Shown here one piece after another: positions 34,061 to 43,728 of a stretch of 64,000 nucleotides of DNA. The stretch covers positions 2,643,001 through 2,707,000 of the forward strand of contig JANUWF010001110.1 in assembly GCA_026120185.1 (NCBI GenBank), read 5' to 3'. The notes below the pieces were generated by a model that searched no databases, was not told the origin of the DNA, and was given only the letters and a program-made list of their open reading frames with translations. Every line of letters begins with the position of its first letter. The stretch's first letter is position 1. The translations under genes and the position numbers were made by a program. This DNA comes from Voacanga thouarsii (lineage: Eukaryota; Streptophyta; Magnoliopsida; Gentianales; Apocynaceae).

Positions 34061-35651
34061 CAAAGAGTGGGTAAAACGGTGGCATGATAAACATATTGCT
34101 CAATCCCAGGAGTTTAAAGAAGTTGATCAAGTGTTTTTGTTTAATTCTCACTGATGACTTTTTCTGGGAAATTTGAAATCAAGACTAAGGTTTTCCTTTT
34201 GGTACCCTTGAATTCTCTCACTCAGTTAGCGGTGCTTTCAAAGTTAATGGAAATAGGGTGAAGCATTATTTTGGTGAGACTTTTGACACTTTAGATCATG
34301 CGGATATTTTTCTCTATGATTCATGATTCTTCTTCCGAATTACTTTCTTAGTTTTAGTTGTATTTTCCTTTATTTTGATTTCTTTTTCTTTTTCTTTTTC
34401 TAGATTTATGTTTTATGTTTTTTGCTTCTTTTGAGTTAGGTACCCTTGTGACTTCTCTCATGACTACTCCTTGTGGGGGATTCACACATGTTGGAACTAA
34501 TTTGCAATGGAAGTATTTTCTTCTTTCTTCTTTTTCTCTTTATTTATTTTGGTCTTCTTTTCTTTGCTTTTATTGTTGTTTTTTTTCAATTGAAGACAAT
34601 ATCCCGTTTAAGTATGGGAGAAAGTTTAGGTATTGAAGATATTTTCCATATCATTTTTGTGTGAAATTTTGCTTTTTTTTTTTTTTTTTGGTTTTCATTG
34701 TTTAGCAAGGTTGTAATTCTTTTTATTATTTGGATATGAGTTTTGTCATTCATTTGGTGTATTTTTATGAAATTAGTTTATTAGATAGGATATTTTTCAA
34801 GACTTGAGAATTTGGATTAATCTTGTTTATGCATTGGTGTTTGAGTATTATTTGACTAATCTTGTTTGAATACGGAGGATATGATGAATGTGGGGAAAGT
34901 TGTTGGCTAACTCTTGTATTATGGGTTTAAACTTTGCTTAGTTTTGAGTTATGATAAGGAATGTGAGGAGATAAAATATCTTTAAGTGGAAAGATTATGA
35001 AAAACATTGTGGAAAAATTGATTGTGAGTTGAAGCAAAATGAGTTGATTGTTGTTTCCTCTTTGAGGGTGAATAAAAAGTATTATTTTTGCTTGTTTATG
35101 GGAGCCAATATGGATAGTGAAGAGAAATCTACTTTTTTGAGGCTATTAATTCCTAAAAGAAAAAGAGAGGAAAAATATTGAAAATGATGAGTAATGGCTA
35201 AAAGGGGCCTAATACGGTGCATGAAGAGAAATTCATGCACTTGAGGCTATCAATTTCCTAAGTCATTGAAAAAATTGAGAGAAAAAATTAGAGTGTTTTC
35301 CTTATGTCATAACTTGAGTTGTGCAATTTTTAGATCTATAAAGCTTGAGTTGGTAGATAGCTTGACTTGTGTAATTCATGTTGTCTATGTTTTTACTTGA
35401 AGGGTAAAATAATTTTCTTAGACTAAGGTATGAACTTGATTAATTTAACATTTAAAGTTTTGTGATGTCTTATCAAATGCTTAAAAGTTTTAATTGTTTT
35501 CAAATGGTTTGATGAATGGCAAGAGTTTTATCTAAAGTTTGAAGGGAAGTTATAATCTTATTATGTTTCAAAATTTTTGGATGAGTAAAAGCTTGTGTTT
35601 TTTTAATGATTATCTAGACTTAAGTGTTTTACTTGAGGATAAGCAAAAGTT
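34061..35651 (+). other. G2 non-coding 3' region with an internal PPT-like block
   Basis: T-rich, with no supported gene. At 34588-34622 AATTGAAGACAATATCCCG is followed by TTTAAGTATGGGAG, matching the block in G1 (1211-1246) and G3 (45082-45117). The apparent hydrophobic peptides at 34415-34664 come from poly-T stretches. Confidence 0.75.
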
Positions 35652-35667
35652 TAAGTGTGGGAGTATA
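35652..35667 (+). promoter_or_regulatory. G2 polypurine tract
   Basis: TTAAGTGTGGGAGTATA directly before the 3' LTR start TGATATGGGC. Standard position; a slightly decayed version of the G3 tract. Confidence 0.8.
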
Positions 35668-36676
35668 TGATATGGGCTAAATTCATCACTGTTTTCCTAG
35701 TTATTTGAGGTTGATTTGAGATACTTTTGATGTATTAACTAACCATATTCCTTCCTAGTTGACATTTTGCTTGTAAAAAGTATTTTTGACAAATTTGTGT
35801 AGAATTAAGTGGGTTTCGAGAAAAGGGATAAAATTCTAGATTGCACCGGCACCTAGTCAGGCCACTGTACCAGACGCCAAGTCCAATCTAGAAAAATAGA
35901 GAAAACAGAGCAACGTCTAGGAGAAAAACAGAATGCACCTGGCATCGGATGGGTCGAAGGGACCCGATGCCAGGTCCTGTCTGGAACACGCGATTTTATG
36001 CATGAATTTAGTATCTTCTAAAGAATTTTGGTAATTTTCAAATCTTACTCAGCCAAAACTCCTCAAGCAATGAATTTTCGCATCAAAGAAGCTTATTTAA
36101 ACAAGAAAAACACAAGAGAAAGTAATGAATCCAAGGATCAAAATTTCCAATCACTAAAAGAAAGAGAGATTCATCATTCAAGGAGGATTATTTAAGAAGG
36201 TTTCCAAAGAGAGAAGGAGGGCTTGTCTATGACTTCTTTCTTTTACCTTTGTTTTCTTTTTCTAGAATAATGATGTAATTAGTGTTTCATTGTAATTTGA
36301 AATTATCGTTGGGATTCATGGTTTCTTGAATTAATTTAGTCTTTTGATCAATTCATTATTTATTTTGGGATTTGATTACTTGTTTTGCTTACGGAGTTAG
36401 TTGATTGATTCTCGTTGTTAGCTTGCTTGAAAAAATGGGGTTGATAATGCCTTCAATTAATTAATTTCATATTTGTTATCTTTTAACTTGCTTGAAAAGG
36501 GGGTTAATTGCTATAGAACTTGGGTAATCAAGGATTGGGATTAATGTTTTAATTAACTTGCTTGTGATGAGTATACTTACTCGTATGTGTATTTTAGGAT
36601 TAATGTTTTAATTACAACTTGACTAATGGATGGATTTAAATTAAATGATTTTTATACACCCAAAATTTATGCATTA
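35668..36676 (+). repeat. G2 3' LTR with internal deletion
   Basis: 1009 bp, TGATATGGGCTAAATTC to ATTTATGCATTA, collinear with 14547-15933 except for a gap of about 400 bp after GGGTAATCAAGGATT (36536). A 20-bp filler at 36537-36556 copies sequence found 60 bp downstream. The final TA replaces CA. The flank GAGAC completes the target duplication. Confidence 0.92.
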
Positions 36677-36681
36677 GAGAC

Positions 36682-36949
36682 ATCCCAAAATATAAGGCCT
36701 ACTATAATTAGAAGATATGGGTGTTATAATTGATTTTTCTTTATGATTACAAATACAGTGGTAGGAAATACAGGGATTAGTAGAGACTAATCTAGGTAGG
36801 TGAACTTATAGCACCTAGTTAAGTGTAGGATTTGCCTATGGTATAGATGCAAGGACCTATTAGAGAGATGGAAGAAGTTGTGAGGCATTGTGAATAGGCA
36901 AATATATAAGTGCAAATAATCTCATTCCTTATCATTATCATGCCTCGTG
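36682..36949 (+). other. Z leader, right part
   Basis: AT-rich stretch between the G2 target site and the Z gag remnant, with no gene. It continues the Z leader interrupted at 14546. Confidence 0.55.
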
Positions 36950-38110
36950 ATTTCTTACATTGCAAAGGATGTGGTATTGAAGGCAGTAAGATGTATTATT
37001 TCTCTTGATGCTTTATGAAGTAGTTTCAAAAGGAAGCTGACATGCCACGAAGAATTACCTATCGAAATACTAGAAGTCAACTTGTAGGAAGTTCAGTTAA
37101 TATTAGTAGAAATATTACATCAAGAATGGTGACACAATCCTTAGAGAATAAAGTGACACAAGTCTTACAAATGGTTACAATAGTTCTTCAGCATTTAGCA
37201 GGAGCCCCAACATAAGAAGAACAATGCCCTGAAGAAGAAATGGATAGAGTATTAGAACAATTTTTAAAATTCTATCCTCCTTAGTTTTATGGAAAAGTAA
37301 ATCAAGAAAAAGAGACTAAGTCATGAATGGAACAATGGAAAACATATTCACAGTCTTAGATTATTACAAATAGAGAAAATCTCAATTTATTTCATTTAGA
37401 CTTCAAGGACTAGCTCGAGATTGGTGGTTAAGAAAAGAAGAGGTATAGGAACAAGAATACAAGGATTAGACTTGGAAAGAATTTTTGAAAGAATTTAAAA
37501 ATTAATTTATACCCTACGGGTAGGTGAAAGAAAAGAAAAAGAATTCCAAAAATTCAAACAAGTAAAGAGGATTGTTGAAAAGTATGCAGCAGAGTTTACC
37601 TGACTTTTAAAATATTTTCCTTTATTAGTGAAATTGAATTAGGTCGAACTTGGCGGTTTATTAAAGGATTGCGACCCCAATTCAGGCAAATATCAATTTG
37701 CTATGCCCTAGTTAGCTATAGCGCTACAGTAGAAATAACCTCCCGATTGGAAGGAAAAGATTTAGAACAAGCTAGATAATATTACAAGAGGAGAGCAAAA
37801 CCCAGTAAACAAACTAAAGAAAAATTTCCTAGAAAAGAGGGATAGGCACTAGAAAAGATGAAATATAAGCGATGTACTTATTGTCAAAAGGGTGGACATA
37901 CTTATGAGGAATGCAGAAAAAAGCTTAGGGCATATTTTTAGTGTGGAGCAAAGGGACACAATTTAATTAATTGTCTGCATGTTAAGAGACATGAAAATAT
38001 ATCATCTACTCGAGAAAAATTCAAGCCAGGACAACTAAAGGAAAGTGAAGGATCAATCAGAACTTGTGTCACATCCATGAATAAGAAAGAATCATATGCC
38101 ATGAGAAAAC
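36950..38110 (+). pseudogene. Z gag remnant with two zinc knuckles
   Basis: Chromovirus-like capsid/nucleocapsid gene in broken frames. Seen: RRITYRNTRSQLVGSSVN, VLQMVTIVLQHLAGAP, FLKFYPP, a PF-like Lys/Glu-rich middle with EFQKFKQVKRIVEKYAAEFT, and (37860-37985) CTYCQKGGHTYEEC, a complete CX2CX4HX4C knuckle, followed by a second, CGAKGHNLINC, whose first Cys position is a stop. Many in-frame TAG/TGA stops. No protease, RT or integrase follows; about 200 bp later the element's 3' tail begins. Either pol was deleted or this copy came from a gag-only derivative. Confidence 0.75.
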
Positions 38111-38139
38111 TAGAAATAGATACTTGATAACAAATAAGG

Positions 38140-38183
38140 TAAGTGTAAATTTCGAGGACAAAATTTCATAAAAGATGGGAGAT
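38140..38183 (+). promoter_or_regulatory. Z 3' tail and polypurine tract
   Basis: AAATTTCGAGGACAAAATTT followed by a purine tract AAAGATGGGAGAT just before TGTAATACACC. This arrangement (a GAGGACGAAATTTC-like motif, then a purine run, then a TGTAA LTR start) is typical of chromovirus gypsy elements of plants. Confidence 0.75.
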
Positions 38184-38369
38184 TGTAATACACCTCCCTA
38201 TGTGAATATTAAATGTAAGAATTATTAATGGAAGAGAAGGAGAAGAATATATGGGTAATGATAATAATATAAACATTATATATATGTGTACACTATGTAA
38301 ATATAACTATAGAATATTGGGAGGATTGATAAGGAAATTAGGAGGAGGGAGGTCCACAAAGTAAGGACT
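38184..38369 (+). repeat. Z 3' LTR, first 186 bp
   Basis: Starts TGTAATACACCTCCC after the PPT and is cut by the Y LTR at 38370. The last five bases, AGGAC, are the presumed Y target site. The remainder lies beyond the right edge. Confidence 0.65.
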
Positions 38370-38786
38370 GTTGGAATGTATACCCAAACACCCTACGTAT
38401 TTTTATATTTTTGAAATTAATGAAAGTTTCATTCATTAATGATTGCTTGTTTACATATATTGCACATTAAGTTCTAAATATGTTAGTAAATAATCTACGT
38501 GATTAGGTCGTACTTTCACAGTAAAGCGTAGACTATGGGCTACTAACGCATAAGCGACAAATTGCACTTGAATAATTGATGGAGATGGGCACTTTATCAA
38601 GGTTTAGATCATTATACTATAGTTTCTAAAAGGGAAATCGTTTACTTTTAATTCGTGAGTAGTCCACTCACTCCAATAGTGTAAGCGTATTTGAAATACG
38701 TAGAACTGGACCATGCGATCATAATCTTTATAAAAGTACTAAAATAAATAAAAATTAGTTTATCGCAGCTACTGTGTGGACAAGTG
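38370..38786 (+). repeat. Y 5' LTR, part 1
   Basis: Begins TGTTGGAATGTATACCC and shares with the A LTR the blocks CTTTCACAGTAAAGCGTAGA and GAGTAGTCCACTCACT, at clear divergence. The A insertion follows AAGTG (38782-38786). The LTR resumes at 56405. Confidence 0.85.
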
Positions 38787-40620
38787 TGTTGGCGTGTATG
38801 TCCTCTAGACTAGGTTTCTGATGTAATTATTGAATTTATTAATAAAAGAATTTATTCTCAAAATTTATTTGTGAATTTACATATTATTTGTGCACGATTT
38901 ACGTTTGAAAAAGACCCATTTTGTTTAAGTAAGTGATCCATGTTAACGGTGGTCTTTCACAGTAAGGTATAGACCATGGGTTACTTAACACATAAACATT
39001 TGTTCTCAACCGATTGATGAGAATGGGAATCTCATCATGTTTAGGTTATTATGTTATGAATTCCAAATGGAGAATGGTTTACCTTTAGCCAGTGAGTAGT
39101 CCACTCACTTCATAGCATAAGTGTATTTCGAATACGTAGAACAGGATTAGTAATAGTAATTTCTAAAAGTACTATTTAGAAGAAACCCAGACTATTACTA
39201 TTACAGCATGGACTAATACTCTACCATTTAAGCATGAGCTATGGTCTGATGAAGTTGGAAGCATGTTCTTTGATATATTGTAGTTGAGGTTTTATCGTAG
39301 AGCCAATATACTTGTATGTTGGGTATATATGACTAGTTAATTAAGCAGACATGTACAAGATAGCTTCTACACTATATCGCCTATTGTGACTGTTCGAATG
39401 ATCTAAATATCCAGAGCCCTAGGAAACATGACTTAGATATTTACTTTAGAGTAGCTCCCTTGGAAAGCGAAAACATTCTAGGAGTCGTGAATCATTAGAC
39501 TAGAGATCTAAGGATGGTAGATATCTTTTAGAGAGGTGTTAGTACACTCTTTCTCTCTAAATGTACGACAATGTATAGAGGGGTATTTTAGTCATTACGC
39601 ATGTAGGTCGGAGACTTTGCTAACGTAGCATTGTCCTTGGGGTCAATATTTCCTTATAGTGATATTAGAAAATATTTAAAATGCAAAATACAACTATTTC
39701 TATAGCAGGGGTATTTTGGTCATTTTAGTAGCCAAGGCGATGTGTCTTTTGGTCTTCAGAATAGCCCATAAGTCCTGATGGTTTTTGTTTGAGGGATTGG
39801 TCTTGTATAAAATAGATTTCATTTTATTCGAATAGCCTGGTTGATTTATTGGACTAGAATAAAATAAAAGGTCTAAAAAAATAGAGAATTATATGTTAGC
39901 CCATTTGGGTTATTTAATTAATTTAATTATTGAGCTTGTATTAGTCCAAGAATAATTAAATTGAATTAAAGGCTTGACCCAATGAACTGGGGCCAATGCT
40001 TGAGGTTTATATTGGTCCATTTGGGTTATTTAATTAATTTAATTATTAGGTTTGTATTTGTCCAGGAATAATTAAATTGAATTAAAGACTTAACCCAATG
40101 AACTGGGCCATAAGCCATAGGCCTGGTTAATAGCTTAACATGACATAGGCCTTAGGTCTTCTCTAATTTTACTGCCTCTGTTTGATTTTTGAATGCTCAG
40201 ATAATAGCCTATTATTAAGGTAGTTGGGATTCAAGAGAATAGTGGGAGTTTTTTCACAAAACGTCTTTTACTTTCCCCTCTAACCATTCTTCTTCTCTCT
40301 GGGTAGACTGTGATCTCTGTGCTATTCAAGAGCAAGAACAGAAACATAGAAAATCATCCTTTTCATCCTTAGCCTTCACCAGGCTTTCAAGCATGAGTTA
40401 TATTCCAAAAGAACCGTAGCATTGCGTTGATGGCCAGACGGAGCCGACGGCTTGCGGGACAACAGCCTGAAGAAAGTATCATAGAACCAGAAGTGGTTCA
40501 GACTGAGTCGTCGGCTCCCCCTAGAACAGTGGAAAATTGCAGAGGTAAATAGCTATGCATCTGCTCTGTTTTTATACATGCTACTGTGCGTTCTACTTTT
40601 TTTTGCCAAATTTATGTTCA
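38787..40620 (+). repeat. A 5' LTR
   Basis: 1834 bp, TGTTGGCGTGTATGTCC to CAAATTTATGTTCA. A TATA box TATAAAATA lies at 39806-39814 and recurs in the 3' LTR at 55582-55590. Collinear with 54563-56399. Confidence 0.93.
39901..40110 (+). repeat. 116-bp tandem duplication within the A LTR
   Basis: Units start CCATTTGGGTTATTTAATTA at 39901 and again at 40017. The 3' LTR has the same duplication (55677 and 55791, period 114). It lies just downstream of the TATA box. W appears to have only one unit. Confidence 0.88.
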
Positions 40621-40622
40621 AG

Positions 40623-40634
40623 TGGTATCAGAGA
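40623..40634 (+). promoter_or_regulatory. A primer-binding site (initiator-Met type)
   Basis: TGGTATCAGAGA, 11 of 12 bases of the iMet complement, two bases after the LTR end. Confidence 0.9.
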
Positions 40635-42189
40635 ATGAAGTTTATAAGGCAAAATAGGATACATGTTTGTGACTAAAAATGGCTAGATAATTGTTTGATC
40701 TTAATCTGTGATCCTTTGTGTTTTTTGATATAGGTAGTGATGCACTATACATCTTGTGGTTGAGACATAGGAAGCCTGTAATTATTTTTTTTTTATGACT
40801 TTCACAGTATTCATGTAAGCCTATAATTAAAGACATAGGTGTTTTGGATTATTTTGGATGATTTTTGGTGAAATTTGTGCCAAAAATGAGGAGAAGCAGC
40901 ATTTGAAACAGAAGGAAAAAAAACGGAGAAGATGAACACTGTAGCAGCCGAGTCGTGGAGCCGAGCCATTTAAGCTGAGCCGAGAAGCTGATCCATTTAA
41001 GCTGAGCTGCGTTGCTGATGTGAGGAGAGCCGAAGCCGCCCAAGTTGAGCCAAGTTGGCCTCAGCTCAGCCCCGCCCGGGAGGAAGCTTCCTTGCGGAAG
41101 TAGTTCCTTGCGAAAGCCCGATTTTCCCAAAAAACTGGGCAACAGCTTCCTCGCGGAAGCAGCTACGTGGGCATTACCAGAGGATTTTTTTTTTTTTTTT
41201 GTCCTATACCGAGCAAAGTTATTTTTATTACAATAGTTAATATTCTTTGAATATTTTGCATGAAAAAAATAATAGTACAAGAAATTTTGGATTAAACAAG
41301 GTCAATAATTAATGTGTTTAATTCTATCATTTGAACACTTAGGTCAAAAGAATAAAAAAGTATGAAAATGTTTACAGTTTTCTAACATGCTTAATTCTTT
41401 TTGTACCCTATGTGCGTGTTTTCTCAAAGACCAAAGTCTTTCAGAAATTTATGACAAGAAAAATAGTTTTCAAATTAAAAATGGTTATTTTTAACTTCGA
41501 CAAAAATTAATCCTTGGATATTTTCTCAAAGGATTTAATCTTTAACATAGAAAATAATTTAGATTTAGATATTTTTGTAAGTTAAAATACAAAGCCATTT
41601 TGTTTTAATTTTGCTCTAGAAAATTGTTTTTGTTAAATTAAACTTGAGGCCAAAGTCTCTAGAAAGTTTAAAAGGAAATTTTTGGAAATCATTAAGTTCT
41701 TAACTATGTAAAATAAATTCATAAAAAATCTCTTAAAAGATTTTACCTTGACATAGAGATTTTTGAATTTAGATATTTTACAAATAGTTAAGGGATACTT
41801 AATGGGATATTTTCAAATGGATATTTTCTTTAAAAACCCTTGTTCTAAAAGACTAAGCGGAAGAGGAGTTCCAAAGGCTCCATAGCTTCCATCACGATTC
41901 TCATTAGAGATCGTGGGTCCCCTAGCATCACCCTAGGAGTGAACCCGTATAGGATAGGGATACCACATAGATCTAGAACTAACGGATGGATGTAATTAAT
42001 AACCCAAGACACATGCTATGATCGGCCAGCCTTGGAGGATATAGTGTGAGGAATGTCCATAGGAAATGAGAAGAAATGACCATCCCATTGATGGAGTTAT
42101 CTTTTAGATCATTACTTAGAAGGAAAATTAATTTATGGTGGTTAATACACTCAGTTTAGGAAACTATTAATCTTTCCAAGCTATGTCAG
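40635..42189 (+). other. A leader with GC-rich hairpin island and conserved blocks
   Basis: No gene supported; the minus-strand ORF at 40849-41280 is an open frame through the GC-rich island. The island (40935-41180) holds two copies of CCATTTAAGCTGAGC and three related hairpins. Two copies of the copia leader motif lie at 41524-41560 and 41729-41760. A block near the 3' end (41845-42140) is conserved in W and Y. G3 is inserted after GTCAG (42185-42189). Confidence 0.78.
41087..41160 (+). repeat. Three related short hairpins in A leader
   Basis: CTTCCTTGCGGAAG at 41087-41100, TTCCTTGCGAAA at 41104-41115 and GCTTCCTCGCGGAAGC at 41145-41160. Each is an inverted repeat with a TTGC/TCGC loop; the third has a perfect 6-bp stem. 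Confidence 0.85.
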
Positions 42190-43713
42190 TGATGTGTTTG
42201 GACTTGGGTATAAAAATCATACAAAAACTAAGCACATTCCCAATCAATTTTAAATTAAAACGTTCAACCCAAATCACACATATGAGCAAGCATACTCATC
42301 ATTAACCAAGCATAGGGTTCAAACGAGTGTCGATCCTTAAGGAACAAGTAGACATTAATTACCTTTCTTTCATTATTTAACTGACTCAATAAAATGAAAA
42401 AGAAATAAAATAAAATAAAAATATATACATGTCAAGGATGAAAAATTATGTAACTCAAGCCATTGGTTAGACAACCATAATCTTAAAGTATCCAATCATT
42501 ATCACAACCAATTATTCCATTGGCATCATAAAGGATTAATATAGACTTACTTTGTTTCCAATCCATGAATCCCTATCTTCTAGGTAACTTAGCATCACAT
42601 TCCTGTCTCAACCAGTCTTACCCAAAAAATGTATTAAACACAATCATTTGATTAAATTTCCATTCCTGGCAAACTTAAACATGAAATTAACCAATGAATC
42701 CATTCCTGACAGACATCAATTACCCTTTAATTACCTTGTTCTTAGCAATTAACATCTTTTCCAAGCAAGTTAAGAGATAACAAATATGAAATCAATGAAT
42801 TGAAATCACCATCAATCCCTTTTCCAAGCAAGTCAATAGAAAGTAACAATCAACCAATCTCGTAGTCAATCTAAGTAATTAAATACCAAGAAGAACAACC
42901 AATTAATCAAAAGATCAAATATCTCTAAATATTATGAATCTCTAAAACAATGCTGAATTACAACAAAGCAATTAACATATCATTGTTCAAGAAAAAGAAA
43001 ACAAAGTAAAAGAAAGCACTCATAGACAAGCCTCCTTCTTCTTCTTTTGAAGACCTTCTTGCACAACCCTCCTTGCACTTAAAGAATTCCTCATTTGATT
43101 GAGTGATTTTCCATGATGATCAATGAATTCTCTCCCTTTTTCCTCGTGTTTTTCATCTATTTATAGGCTTAGGAAATGCCTAAACTCGTAGGTACAGTGT
43201 TCTTGTCCGAGTAGAAGTTGGAATATACTAAAACTCCATAGATTATCAAAAACCGCGTAGAAAAAATCAAGCACCGCCATATCTTTAGGGCACAACTGGC
43301 ACCGCCTTAGCTCTCAGAGCCTGCACCGGTTGTGTTCTACTTCTCTACTTGTTCGTTGATTTTTCTCCGAATTTTGCACAATGAAGACCAAAATGCAACT
43401 AGCGCCACATTGACTCTTGGAGCCGGCGTCGATTCCCTTCTGTTTTTCTCTGTTTTGACAATTTTTCGTCGCTTCGAAGTTCGTTTCAACAGTGCATGGC
43501 CAGCGCCGATTCTAGAGCCCTAGCCGGTGCTGCCTCTCCTCTGTTTTGCGATGTTTTTGTTTTGTTTTATCCTAAAAATCTGTAATAATGAACAAAATAC
43601 CTTTCCAATGGCAAAATCTCAAATATAAAGGAATATAATTAGTTATTGAGCAAAATTTATCACAAAAAAATCTTAAATAACTAGGAAAAACATAACTAAT
43701 TTAACCCCTATCA
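42190..43713 (-). repeat. G3 3' LTR
   Basis: 1524 bp. Sense start TGATAGGGGTTAAATTAG, sense end ...CAAACACATCA. TATA box CCTATAAATAGATG on the minus strand near 43157-43170 (the partner LTR has CCTATGAATAG). Three imperfect GC-rich U3 repeats with AGCGCC, GAGCCGG and CTCTGTTTTG lie at 43264-43555. Confidence 0.95.
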
Positions 43714-43728
43714 TATTCCCCCACACTT
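43714..43728 (-). promoter_or_regulatory. G3 polypurine tract
   Basis: Sense AAGTGTGGGGGAATA immediately before the 3' LTR start. The best preserved PPT in the window. Confidence 0.88.

Larger units (their letters stand above)
14547..36676 (+). mobile_element. G2: Athila-like Ty3/gypsy element with pol, split by copia K
   Basis: Plus strand. 5' LTR 14547-15933, decayed tRNA-Asp PBS, short leader, [K insertion 16191-30265], gag C-terminus, protease, RT, RNase H, integrase (30271-34060), non-coding 3' region, PPT, 3' LTR 35668-36676. Target-site duplication GTGAC (14542-14546) / GAGAC (36677-36681), four of five bases equal. LTR ends, primer type and the internal PPT-like block tie it to G1 and G3. 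Unlike those, it has pol but no second ORF, and most of gag is missing although K appears to be a simple insertion. Confidence 0.9.
12653..38369 (+). mobile_element. Z: chromovirus-like Ty3/gypsy element, host of the whole cluster
   Basis: Plus strand; its pieces are separated by later insertions. Pieces: inferred 5' LTR part (12653-14348), iMet-type PBS (14349-14360), leader (14361-14546 and 36682-36950), gag remnant (36950-38110), the chromovirus-type tail TTTCGAGGACAAAATTTC, a purine tract and a TGTAATACACC LTR start (38184-38369). G2 interrupts the leader, W the 5' LTR and Y the 3' LTR. Both outer LTR ends lie outside the window, so the two LTRs cannot be compared directly. Pol is missing between the zinc knuckles and the tail. 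Confidence 0.7.

Noticed and set aside
34415..34664. Hydrophobic peptides in the G2 3' region as an envelope-like protein
   Set aside because: They arise from T-rich DNA, overlap in two frames, and have no counterpart in G1 or G3 at the same place.
40849..41280. 143-codon minus-strand ORF in the A leader
   Set aside because: Antisense to the element, compositionally driven (GC island plus poly-T/poly-A runs), not conserved.
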